From NCBI RefSeq assembly GCF_004365355.1, contig NZ_SODP01000003.1, positions 248,001 through 312,000 of the forward strand: 64,000 nucleotides of DNA, written 5' to 3'. This document shows positions 43,943 through 52,100 of this stretch, piece by piece. This DNA comes from Kribbella pratensis. GTDB taxonomy: Bacteria > Actinomycetota > Actinomycetes > Propionibacteriales > Kribbellaceae. The position numbers and the translations under genes were made by a program. How positions within the stretch are numbered: position 1 is the first letter of the stretch; every line of letters begins with the position of its first letter. The notes beneath the pieces are model-generated. The model searched no databases and had not been told where the DNA came from. It was given only the letters and a program-made list of their open reading frames with translations.

Positions 43943-44923
43943 TCAGGTTCCGGCGATGAGGTGGTGGGCCAGGAGAGCGGAGAAGGTTCGGACGGGGAGG
44001 GTGGGGGTCAGGCCGCAGGGGCCGTCGGATTCGCCGGGGGTGCGGAGCCAGAGCTGGAGATCTACCGGGGAGGTGGACCTGGCGGGGGGAGTGCCTAGTT
44101 TGCGGCCGGGTGGGTTGCAGGAGCTGCCGTCGGAGCCGTTGCCGTTGCGGGCGGTGTCGATGACGAAGTGGCTGCCGCCGCCGAGGGCCTGGAGGATCGC
44201 CGTACCGCGGGTGACCGACTCGGCCGTGGTGAAGTAGTTCGCAGTGTTCAAGGCGAACCCGCGGATCTTGCCGATGTCGGCGAGCCGCAACCGACGCGCC
44301 ATCTCCTTCGCGTCCCCGGACCCCACGTTCCCGGCGTCCAGATACACCCAGGTGTTCACGTTCTTCACCGCGAGCAGCCCCACGGCGTACTTCAGCATCG
44401 CGATCCGCCCGTCCCACTCCGCCGGCGGGAAGCAGTCGAGTCGCGCCAGCGCGTCGGGCTCGAGCACCACGACGGCCGGCCGTACGGCGATCCCGTCCGA
44501 CAAGCCCGCGATCCAGCTCCGGTACGCCGCCTCGGACGCCGCCCCACCGCCGACACCGCACGGTCCGCCGGGCAGGTTGTCCGCGACGAGCACCGGCAGC
44601 TTGTCCGCCCGATCCGCATCCATCGTGTACGCCGCAACAGCCGCCTTCACGTCCCCGCTCCACGTGCCGAACCAGCGCGCCGACGCCTGCCCGGCGATCT
44701 TCGACGCGAGTTCGGTGTCCTCGGGATGCCGTCGTACATAGGCCGCCGCGGCCGAGCCGGGGTCGACGTAGAACCCGTTGGTCAGCTTCAGCGGATCGCC
44801 CGTCGCCTCGGCCAGCCCGGTCTCGGGCCGGCCGAAGGCGAGCAGCGCGGCGGACAGCAACAGACCGGCAGCTATCAATCGGCCGGTACGGCGGCCTGCA
44901 CGGCCCGCTCGCGGAGTCGGCAT
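43943..44923 (-). CDS. secreted GH6 family glycoside hydrolase
   Basis: This 326-residue beta-1,4-glucanase or cellobiohydrolase-type enzyme has a signal peptide (RRTGRLIAAGLLLSAALLAF, residues about 11-30). The GH6 motifs are LVADNLPGGPCG, VVVLEPDALARLDC with the catalytic acid, WVYLDAGN, FALNTANYF, FVIDTARNGNG, and a final WLRTPGESDGPC. No carbohydrate-binding module is present. It acts outside the cell on cellulose or mixed-linkage glucan. It is transcribed convergently to groEL2. Confidence 0.9.
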   Translation of the reverse strand: MPTPRAGRAGRRTGRLIAAGLLLSAALLAFGRPETGLAEATGDPLKLTNGFYVDPGSAAAAYVRRHPEDTELASKIAGQASARWFGTWSGDVKAAVAAYTMDADRADKLPVLVADNLPGGPCGVGGGAASEAAYRSWIAGLSDGIAVRPAVVVLEPDALARLDCFPPAEWDGRIAMLKYAVGLLAVKNVNTWVYLDAGNVGSGDAKEMARRLRLADIGKIRGFALNTANYFTTAESVTRGTAILQALGGGSHFVIDTARNGNGSDGSSCNPPGRKLGTPPARSTSPVDLQLWLRTPGESDGPCGLTPTLPVRTFSALLAHHLIAGT

Positions 44924-45023
44924 CGGTGAGGCGTCCTTCCATCCACGGAATGATCACTCAATGTGCCGATGAGACTACTCTCAGAGCTCGGCCGTTCTCG
45001 TCATCCCAGCTGTGAATAACAGG

Positions 45024-45053
45024 TGGACTATGACCCCGTCGGCACCTTAGAGT
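45024..45053 (+). promoter_or_regulatory. promoter of the uORF-acetyltransferase unit
   Basis: TGGACT (45024-45029) and TAGAGT (45048-45053) are 18 bases apart, with transcription expected near 45060. This leaves a leader of about 120 bases that contains the short ORF described next. Confidence 0.5.
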
Positions 45054-45094
45054 CTGGCCCGGCGAGACCGATCCAGGAGTGGAAGGAGCGACCG

Positions 45095-45151
45095 ATGAGC
45101 ACACTGACTTGTTTCCCGGCGCACCCGATCCGCTCCGACAGCTCGCGCTGA
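45095..45151 (+). CDS. short upstream ORF (18 aa), putative leader peptide
   Basis: ATG 45095 has the strong ribosome site GGAAGGAG 6 bases upstream and encodes MSTLTCFPAHPIRSDSSR, then TGA. The main gene starts 29 bases later at its own GGAGG-preceded GTG. It could attenuate or couple translation of the acetyltransferase. Coding is supported only by the ribosome site. Confidence 0.45.
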   Translation: MSTLTCFPAHPIRSDSSR

Positions 45152-45180
45152 GCGGATCCGCGCCTCCTGCTGGAGGATCT

Positions 45181-46119
45181 GTGACGATTCGCACCACCGT
45201 CGAGGCCGACCTCGACACCATCCTTGCTCTGATCGAGCAGCAGAAGTCCGTCAACACCGTCACCCACGAGCGGTACGTCGAATATGTTGCCGACGGCTAC
45301 TACCGGGACGACTGGACCTGGGTCGTCGAGGAGAACGGCGTGATCCAGGCCCTCGCGATCTGGTGGGGCGGCCCTGGCGAGGAGCTGCCGTTCAGCATCG
45401 ACGGCCTGTACTACGCCGGCGACGGCGACCCCGTCCCGGTGTGGACCGAGCTGATCAAGCACGCCCTCGCGTCGAGGCCGGCCGATGCCGAGCAACCGGA
45501 GTACCACTTCTTCCTGGCCAGCGACTGGCAGGAGCAGCCGGACGTCGTTGCGGGCCTCGAGCCGCGGGCGCAGGCGGCAGCGGCGGCCGGGCTGACCGCG
45601 GTCACCGACCGGCTGCGGTACGAGTGGAGGCCAGAGTACGGACTGCCGCCGCGCTCCACCCGGCTGCGATTCGAGCCGGCCGACGACGACGCGTTCGTCG
45701 ACGTGTTCATGCAAGTCAGCCAGGGCAGTCTGGATGCCGCAACGGCGCGCGAGATCGCCAGGGTCGGGGTCGAGGCCGCGGCCCGGGAGGAGCTCGACCT
45801 GTACAAGGCGATGCACAACAGCGACCGGGCCTGGTGGCGGCTCGCCTATAACGAGGACGGCAAGCTGATCGGCTTCGCGATCCCGTCTGCGAATGCGAGC
45901 GGACCGACGGTCGGGTACCTCGGCGTCCTGCCGGAGCACCGCGGTCACCGGTACATCGACGAACTGCTGGCCGAGATCACCCACGTGCACGCCGAATTGG
46001 GCGCCGAGCACATCAGGGCCGACACGGACTTCGGCAATGTACCGATGGCGAAGTCCTTTGAACGCATGGGATATCGGAACTTCGCAGTCCGTCGGGTGCT
46101 GTCCTTCCCGCAGGGCTGA
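45181..46119 (+). CDS. two-domain GNAT-like acetyltransferase
   Basis: The product has 312 residues from GTG 45181 (GGAGG 5 bases upstream). The N-terminal half is a divergent GNAT fold (ADLDTILALIEQQ, then WVVEENGVIQALAIWWG). The C-terminal half has the acetyl-CoA motif VGYLGVLPEHRGHRYIDELLAE near residue 245 and ends in NVPMAKSFERMGYRNFAVR. Tandem GNATs of this kind include mycothiol synthase-like proteins, but the active-site pattern is not enough to name it. A start at 45079 would read through the uORF region and is less likely. Confidence 0.75.
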   Translation: MTIRTTVEADLDTILALIEQQKSVNTVTHERYVEYVADGYYRDDWTWVVEENGVIQALAIWWGGPGEELPFSIDGLYYAGDGDPVPVWTELIKHALASRPADAEQPEYHFFLASDWQEQPDVVAGLEPRAQAAAAAGLTAVTDRLRYEWRPEYGLPPRSTRLRFEPADDDAFVDVFMQVSQGSLDAATAREIARVGVEAAAREELDLYKAMHNSDRAWWRLAYNEDGKLIGFAIPSANASGPTVGYLGVLPEHRGHRYIDELLAEITHVHAELGAEHIRADTDFGNVPMAKSFERMGYRNFAVRRVLSFPQG

Positions 46120-46229
46120 ACTCGCCCGGCCGAGGTGCAGACGAGCGACGACCTCGCACCCTATGCTCCCTGACATGTCAGTTAGGGCGGGTCTGGTGAT
46201 CCAGCGCCTACTGCGGGGGAGTCGCTCCG

Positions 46230-46691
46230 ATGCGTGACATCGCGTTGATTCTGCATGTCGTGGCGGGCATTCTCGCCATGCTGTTCGGCCCGCTCGCGAT
46301 CGTGCTGACGTTGCGCCGGCGCGGGCTGAACTGGGCCGGCGAGGTCTATCACTGGACGATCGCGCTGGTCTGCCTGACCGCACTGGTGATGGTCCCGTAC
46401 GACTGGAGCCGGCTCTGGTACTTCTGGCCGATCACGATCGCGTCGTACCTGTTCGTCTACCTCGGGCAGCGCTCCGCGGAGGCGCCCGGCGGACTCTGGT
46501 ACCGCGGCGTCCTGCGTGGGTACGGCGGAGGCTGGATCGCGCTCTGGACCGCCGTCGCGGTCGTCGGCCTCCCGCACCACCCCTGGACGTGGGCGATCCC
46601 GATCGTCGTCGGCTCGACCGTCATCGAATGGCTGTGCTTCAACCCGTCGCCGGCCTGGACCCGCGAGCCACAGGCCGGCGCAACCTCCTAG
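46230..46691 (+). CDS. small integral membrane protein
   Basis: This 153-residue protein has four or five hydrophobic helices (ALILHVVAGILAMLFGPLAIV; TIALVCLTALVMV; WPITIASYLFVYLG; IALWTAVAVVGL; WAIPIVVGSTVIEWL). The pattern is like DUF2306 or cytochrome-like membrane proteins, but no heme ligand set is certain. The 3' end overlaps the convergent FHA gene by 4 bases. The function is unknown. Confidence 0.6.
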   Translation: MRDIALILHVVAGILAMLFGPLAIVLTLRRRGLNWAGEVYHWTIALVCLTALVMVPYDWSRLWYFWPITIASYLFVYLGQRSAEAPGGLWYRGVLRGYGGGWIALWTAVAVVGLPHHPWTWAIPIVVGSTVIEWLCFNPSPAWTREPQAGATS

Positions 46692-47422
46692 GCCTGGCCG
46701 GCCTGTTCTTCCGGGGTGGCCTTGCGTACGACGAGACGGGTCCACGCGCCGACGTAGATGCGGTCGTCCGGGTTCAGCTCCTGGCGCTGGCCGGGGATGA
46801 TCGGGTCCTCCGGGAGCGGCCCGGCGGCCGAGGCGACGTACGTGCCGTTGGAGGACTGGAGGTCCTCGACCCACCAGCGCTGGCCGTCCGTGGTGAGCTG
46901 CGCCTGGCGACGGCTGACACCGGTGTCGTCACCGCAGTCGATCTCCGGGTGGATGTTGCGGCTGCGCGACGGACGGCCGATCAGCAGGCTCTTCTCGGTC
47001 AACGGGATCACCGTCGGCAGACCAGGCGACGGACACGGGTCGTCGCTCTGCTGTACGGCGTACCAGTCGGGGTCGACCCACCGCTCGACGACCCACTCCG
47101 CAACGGCAGCGGGCGGCGCCGGCGGTGGCGGGCCGGCCGAAGAGAGGTCCAGCGGCGACGCGGCTCGCGGCATGGTGCCGGTGGTGAAGTCGTAGCCGCA
47201 GTTCTCGCAGAACAGCGCGTCGGCAGACGCAGGCTCCTGGCAGTTGGGGCACGACTGACCGGCCGGGGCCGGAGCCGGCGTGGCAGTCGGACCAGGCGCT
47301 GCGACAGCGGGCGCCGGCACGGCAGCTGCCGCCGGTGTGGCGGCGGCGCCGATCGGAAGCCCGCAGACGTCGCAGTAGTCGGTCGAGGTGGACGGGTGCC
47401 CACTCGGACAGTTGACGGTCAT
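46688..47422 (-). CDS. zinc-ribbon FHA-domain protein (last gene of PknG/TelA operon)
   Basis: The 244-residue protein has an N-terminal zinc ribbon (CPSGHPSTSTDYCDVCG), a Pro/Ala linker and a second ribbon (CPNCQEPASADALFCENCG). The C-terminal FHA domain, about residues 140-235, has LLIGRPSRS, GVSRRQAQL and DLQSSNGTYV. FHA domains bind phosphothreonine, so it likely reads the output of the PknG-like kinase in the same operon. The first ribbon ends in the YCDVCG motif shared with the kinase. ATGA overlap with the vWA gene implies coupled synthesis. Confidence 0.88.
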   Translation of the reverse strand: MTVNCPSGHPSTSTDYCDVCGLPIGAAATPAAAAVPAPAVAAPGPTATPAPAPAGQSCPNCQEPASADALFCENCGYDFTTGTMPRAASPLDLSSAGPPPPAPPAAVAEWVVERWVDPDWYAVQQSDDPCPSPGLPTVIPLTEKSLLIGRPSRSRNIHPEIDCGDDTGVSRRQAQLTTDGQRWWVEDLQSSNGTYVASAAGPLPEDPIIPGQRQELNPDDRIYVGAWTRLVVRKATPEEQAGQA

Positions 47423-48696
47423 TTCTTCACCCGGGTGGTCTTGGTGGAGGCCGTGTCGAGTGCCATCTCGTCAGCCTTCTCCACGGTCCGCTTCAGCCGC
47501 ACCGTACCCGTTTCCTGGTCATCGATGTCGACAACCTTGCGCAGTCGCGTGGTCGCTTCCTCGTTGCCGGTCGCGGCCGCGAGCTGCACCGCCCGGCCCA
47601 GCTTCGTGGTCGCGGTCGCCGTGTCGCCGGCGGCCTTCGCGGCCAGACCGTCCTGGATCGCCTGCGCCAGCTCGGTCTGCCCGGTGTAGTGCGCGACCTC
47701 CGGGCTGATGCGGGTGGTGAGCGCCTCGTCGGCCGACCACAGTGCCTTGACCAGGCCCTGCGCGACGGTCTGGTCGCCGATCACCAGCTGCACGCGGGCA
47801 GCCAGCTGCTCCTGCCCGACCGCCTTCGCGGCGAGCCGGATCGCCACGTGGTAGTCGCGAGACTCGTCACCCCACGAGCCGGTCGGGTACGAGCCGGTGA
47901 GCGGGTTGATCGCCGTACGACGAGCCGTCAGGTCCTCGACCGTCGGGGCGACCTGCCGGACGAACAGCACCTCGGCACCCTGCGGCGCCCACACCCGCAG
48001 GTCCGCCTGCGCGACGCCGCGGCTCATCGCGTTCTGGATCAGCTTGGAGAACTCCGCGGCCAGCTGGTCCGGCGCCGGGATGATGTCGACCGTGCCGAGC
48101 AAAGCCTGCGCGATTCGCCGTACTTCGTCCACCTGCCAGGCCACGCCGACGCCGCGGGTGTCGCACTGGAACTGACCGGTCACCGACTCGATCGCCTGGG
48201 TCAGCGCCTCCGGAGTCTCGTGCTGGTTCTCGCCGTCGGTCAGCAGGATCGCGTGCTTCTGGGACAGTGACGGCACGGTCGCGAAGACCCGCGATGCCAG
48301 CCGCAACCAGGTGCCCATCGCCGTACCGCCGTCGGCGTAGAAGCGGGAGACCGCGTCCTTGGCCGCCTGCCGGGTGTACGGGTCCATCCGGACCATCACC
48401 GGCTCCGAGGACGGCGGGAACGCGAGCTGGGCCCGGTCGTTGCCGGAGATCACGGCGAACCAGACCCCGTCGAGGATCTGGTCGAGCGCGGTCTGTGCGG
48501 CGTACGCCGCGGCCTGTACGCCGTCGCGGCCCATCGAGCCGGACGTGTCGACGATGATGATCTCGCCCGCGTCGCCGCTACCGGACTGCCCGGCCGCGCC
48601 GGCGCCGGTGCAGTTCACCGTGACGATCGCGTGTACGTCGGTCCCGCCGTCGGGCAGGAACTCGTTCTGGTAGACGCTGGCGGTGAAGTCGGCCAT
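47419..48696 (-). CDS. von Willebrand factor A domain protein
   Basis: This 425-residue cytoplasmic protein has a vWA domain at about residues 45-220 with the full metal-binding MIDAS: DTSGS, the threonine in DGGTAMG and the aspartate in LLTDGEN. A beta-rich middle and a helical C-terminus (about residues 330-400) follow. It resembles TerY/chloride-channel-type vWA proteins, which act as metal-dependent adaptors. Neighbours are a PP2C phosphatase and an FHA protein. GGAGAGGGA precedes the ATG; the PP2C stop is 15 bases away. Confidence 0.88.
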   Translation of the reverse strand: MADFTASVYQNEFLPDGGTDVHAIVTVNCTGAGAAGQSGSGDAGEIIIVDTSGSMGRDGVQAAAYAAQTALDQILDGVWFAVISGNDRAQLAFPPSSEPVMVRMDPYTRQAAKDAVSRFYADGGTAMGTWLRLASRVFATVPSLSQKHAILLTDGENQHETPEALTQAIESVTGQFQCDTRGVGVAWQVDEVRRIAQALLGTVDIIPAPDQLAAEFSKLIQNAMSRGVAQADLRVWAPQGAEVLFVRQVAPTVEDLTARRTAINPLTGSYPTGSWGDESRDYHVAIRLAAKAVGQEQLAARVQLVIGDQTVAQGLVKALWSADEALTTRISPEVAHYTGQTELAQAIQDGLAAKAAGDTATATTKLGRAVQLAAATGNEEATTRLRKVVDIDDQETGTVRLKRTVEKADEMALDTASTKTTRVKK

Positions 48697-48711
48697 CTCG
48701 GGTCCCTCTCC

Positions 48712-49764
48712 TTAAATGCGTGCGAGCGCGACGGTGATGTTGTCCTGGCCGCCCTGGGCGTTGGCCCAGTCGACCAGTGCGGACGCGGTGGCCCTCGGCT
48801 CGCCACCACACGCCGCAGCTGTCTGACGGACGAGGTCGGCCAACGGTGCCGCCTCGGAGCAGTAGTTCCACAGGCCGTCCGAGCAGACTGCCAGCCAGCC
48901 CGGCCCGGTCACGTGCAGCGTCGTGGTCCGGGGTGTGTGGTCCGGCGCGTCCTTGCCGAGCCAGCGGGTAATCGCGTGCGCGTGCGGGCCGGACTCGGCC
49001 TCCTCGCGCGAGATCCCGGTGGCGATCAGCTCGGCCGCCCACGAGTCGTCGACGGTCAGCGCGACCGCCTCGGCCTCGTCCGGGAACCAGTACGCGCGGC
49101 TGTCCCCGACATTGCCTGCCACGAGGAGGCCGTCCTCCAGGACAGCTGCCACGAACGTGCACGATGCCGGGTTCGGGCTGTCCGGACTGGTGTTGTCGAG
49201 TACGGCGTCACTCGCCGCGTCAGCCGCCGCCTTGAGCCGGGCTGCGATCGCACTGCCCCGCGACGACTCGGTGCCGAGGCCCTGTGCGTGCCCGGCCTGC
49301 AGCACCTCGCACGCTGCCCGCGCCGCGGCCAGTGACGCCACGTCGGAGTCGAGCGAGGAGCTCACGCCGTCGCAGACCACGAGCAGCGCGCGGCTGCCCG
49401 GCTCGGCGTCCGCTGCGATCGCCATCGCGTCCTCGTTCCGGCTGTGCCGGATGCCGCGGTCGCACACGCCGGCCACCCACGGCGCGGGCTGCTCCTCGAA
49501 GTGGTCCCGCGGCTTTGCAGCCTTGGTGCCGCACGTCTCGCAGTACCCGTCGGCGGCGATGGTGCCACCGCACGACTTGCACGGACCGACCTCCTCGACC
49601 GTGGCCGCGGTGATCTCGATGGTCGGCTCGGTGTCGGTGTCCAGCGCTGTCGAGCTCGGCGTGGTCGCCGGGGTGAGCTCGGCGCCGCAGGCCTCGCAGA
49701 AGCGATCGGCCTCGGACACCGGTTCGCCACAGCTGGGGCAGACCGTGTCGGTCGTACTCGTCAT
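48712..49764 (-). CDS. PP2C-type protein phosphatase with zinc ribbons
   Basis: The 350-residue protein has two N-terminal zinc ribbons: CPSCG...FCEACG (Cys9-26) and CKSCGGTIAADGYCETCG (Cys62-78). The PP2C domain has SRNEDAM, VVCDGVSSS, GNVGDSRAY, SDGLWNY and GGQDNIT, with the metal-binding aspartates present. It should dephosphorylate targets of the PknG-like kinase. ATG 49764 overlaps the kinase stop (ATGA), so it is preferred over ATG 49776. The second ribbon shares DGYC-E/D-x-C-G with the kinase. Confidence 0.9.
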   Translation of the reverse strand: MTSTTDTVCPSCGEPVSEADRFCEACGAELTPATTPSSTALDTDTEPTIEITAATVEEVGPCKSCGGTIAADGYCETCGTKAAKPRDHFEEQPAPWVAGVCDRGIRHSRNEDAMAIAADAEPGSRALLVVCDGVSSSLDSDVASLAAARAACEVLQAGHAQGLGTESSRGSAIAARLKAAADAASDAVLDNTSPDSPNPASCTFVAAVLEDGLLVAGNVGDSRAYWFPDEAEAVALTVDDSWAAELIATGISREEAESGPHAHAITRWLGKDAPDHTPRTTTLHVTGPGWLAVCSDGLWNYCSEAAPLADLVRQTAAACGGEPRATASALVDWANAQGGQDNITVALARI

Positions 49765-52100
49765 CGCAACGTCCATCCTCGAACCTCGTTGGCCTGGTCG
49801 ACCAGGGCGATCCGTTCCGGCCGGGTCTCGGCCTGGTCGGCCAGCAACCGGTAGGTCGCCTCGAGCCCGTCCCGCAGGGCCGACTCGGTCGCCGCCCGCC
49901 CGTCGATCCGCAGAGCCTCCTGCGGACCGGACTGCTGGACCTCGGCCAGCGCGGTCCGGAACACGTCCGCGGCCAGGTTTGCCCGGTCGACCGGGTCGAT
50001 GGTCAGCGCAGTGATGCTGTCCATCGCCTGGGCGAGCGCGGGAAGGCCACGCCCTGATCCTGCCAGCAGTCCGGCTCGCTGGCGACGGGCCCGCACATAT
50101 GCGCCGCTGGTGCGGGGGACCAGGTCGAGCGCGCCGAGCGCACCGTCGAGGTCGTTGCGCTGCGTACGGATCGTGGCCAGGCCGAACGCGGACGGTGCGA
50201 TGTAGTTGGCGTCCGTACGTGCACAGGTCAGGTAGAGGCCCTCGGCAACGTCGTACTCGCCGCTCTGCTCACAGGCGATCGCCAGCGCCAGTTTCGGCCC
50301 CAGCTCGCCCGGCACCTGGCCATACACCGCGTTGAATGCGGACTGCGCAGCGGCTGAGTCACCGCGAGCAAGAGCGACCAGTCCGGCCATCCAGACAGCC
50401 CGCCACTCCCATGGGTCGGCGTTGAGCAGGTCGGCGACCGCAGTGTCGACCATGTCGTAGCGCTCGGGTCCGACCTCCAGCGCAGCCTCCGCGAGCTCGA
50501 GGAGCGTCTGCGCAGACTGTTCCGGCGCGTCGATCAGCAGCTCGAGCCGCTTGGCCGCGTCCGGCACGCTGACGGTCTTCAGCCAGCCTGCCATCTTGTC
50601 GCTCTCGTCGGGCGCCAGCGACGGCAGCTGCTGCCATGGCTCGACCGTGTCGCCCAGTCCGGTCGACTTGTCACCCGGAGTGCCGAAGAGCAGCGATGAG
50701 GCGGAGTGCTGGGCTGCCTTGACGCCCTGCTTGTCCGCGACGACCTCACGCAGTACGCCGAGAAGCTGCACGCGGAACTCGTCCGCGGACTGGAAGCGGT
50801 CCGCCGGGTCCTTCGCGCAGGCCTTGAGCAACAACCGGTACACCGAGTCGTACTTCTGGAACAGCGGTACTTCGCCCACCGGCGGCAGCGAGTCCACGTA
50901 CCGGCCCTGGTAGCCGCGGAACTCCATCGCCAGCACACACAGCGTCCGGCCGAGCGTGAAGATGTCGGAGGCAACGGACGGGCCGACCTCCGCCACCTCG
51001 GGCGCCTGGAATCCGACCGTGCCGTAGATCGCCGAGTCGAGGTCGTCGATCCGGCGGACGCCACCGAGGTCGATCAGCTTGACCGCGTCGCCGACCTGGA
51101 TGATGTTGTCCGGCTTGAAGTCGCAGTACACCAGTCCGAGATCGTGCAGGTACGAGAACGCAGGCAGGATCTCCAGCAGGTACGCGATGGCCTGGTCGAT
51201 CGGCAGCGCGTCGTACTGGCCGTTGTTGGCCGTCATCCGCTGCTTGAGCAACGTTTTCAGCGAGGTGCCGCCGACGTACTCCATCACGATGTAGCCGGCG
51301 CCGTCGTGGGTGACGAAGTTGTAGATCTCGACGATCAGCGGGTGCTCGACGCGGGCCAGGAACTGCTGCTCCGCGATCGCGGCCGCGACGGCGTCCGGGT
51401 CCTCGGAGTTCAGCAGGCCCTTGAGGACCACCCAGCGGTCGGACACGTTGCGGTCCTGAGCCAGGTAGATCCAGCCGAACCCGCCGTGCGCGAGGCAACC
51501 GCGTACCTCGTACTGCCCGCCGACCAGGTCGCCGGCCTTCAGCTTGGGCGAGAACGAGTACCGGCTGCGGCAGTGCGGGCAGAAACCCTCGGTCCGGCCG
51601 GGCTGGCCGTCGCGGGAGCGGCCGACCGCGTTGCCGCAGTTTGGGCAGTTGCGGCGGTCCTCGGGGACCATCGGGTTGGCCAGGATCGCTTGACTGGCGT
51701 CGATCGCGGGGATCGACGGCACGTGCGTCAGGCCGGCGCCGAGTCGTGCGCCGCGCAGGCGGGTGGACGACGTACCGAGCTTGCGGGTCAGCTTCGAGCC
51801 GGCCTGGGCGGCACGGGCGGAGCCGAGCGGTGTGGATGCCAGCCGGTTGGACGCACGCGAGACGGTCGAGACCGAGCTGATCGGGTCCGGGTCTGCTGCG
51901 GTTGTGCTGGGGCTTGACGCGGCGGGGGAGCCGCAGACGTCGCAGTAGCCGTCGACGTACGTGCCGGTGCAGCCGGGCTGGGTGCAGGCACCGGCCGCCG
52001 GCGCGCTTGCGGCTTGGCTGGGCGCGGCGGGGGAGCCGCAGACGTCGCAGTACCCGTCGACGATGGAGCCGGTGCAGCCCGGTTGAGTGCAGGTCGTCAT
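49761..52100 (-). CDS. pknG: PknG-like serine/threonine protein kinase
   Basis: The 779-residue protein starts with a duplicated zinc ribbon (CTQPGC...VDGYCDVCGSP at residues 4-23 and 39-58). A rubredoxin-like pair follows (CPNC 152-155, CPHC 174-177). The kinase domain (about 195-470) has the glycine loop LAHGGFG, Lys227, YCDFKPDN (Asp327) and DLGG in place of DFG, the last two as in PknG. TPR helices fill the C-terminus (about 540-770). PknG phosphorylates the FHA protein GarA in relatives, tuning glutamate metabolism. The neighbouring GlnH/GlnX-like sensors and FHA protein fit that pathway. Confidence 0.92.
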   Translation of the reverse strand: MTTCTQPGCTGSIVDGYCDVCGSPAAPSQAASAPAAGACTQPGCTGTYVDGYCDVCGSPAASSPSTTAADPDPISSVSTVSRASNRLASTPLGSARAAQAGSKLTRKLGTSSTRLRGARLGAGLTHVPSIPAIDASQAILANPMVPEDRRNCPNCGNAVGRSRDGQPGRTEGFCPHCRSRYSFSPKLKAGDLVGGQYEVRGCLAHGGFGWIYLAQDRNVSDRWVVLKGLLNSEDPDAVAAAIAEQQFLARVEHPLIVEIYNFVTHDGAGYIVMEYVGGTSLKTLLKQRMTANNGQYDALPIDQAIAYLLEILPAFSYLHDLGLVYCDFKPDNIIQVGDAVKLIDLGGVRRIDDLDSAIYGTVGFQAPEVAEVGPSVASDIFTLGRTLCVLAMEFRGYQGRYVDSLPPVGEVPLFQKYDSVYRLLLKACAKDPADRFQSADEFRVQLLGVLREVVADKQGVKAAQHSASSLLFGTPGDKSTGLGDTVEPWQQLPSLAPDESDKMAGWLKTVSVPDAAKRLELLIDAPEQSAQTLLELAEAALEVGPERYDMVDTAVADLLNADPWEWRAVWMAGLVALARGDSAAAQSAFNAVYGQVPGELGPKLALAIACEQSGEYDVAEGLYLTCARTDANYIAPSAFGLATIRTQRNDLDGALGALDLVPRTSGAYVRARRQRAGLLAGSGRGLPALAQAMDSITALTIDPVDRANLAADVFRTALAEVQQSGPQEALRIDGRAATESALRDGLEATYRLLADQAETRPERIALVDQANEVRGWTLR

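Noticed and set aside
46230..46691. Member of the PknG/TelA operon
   Set aside because: It is on the opposite strand, converging and overlapping the FHA gene by 4 bases, so it is a neighbour and not a part of the operon.
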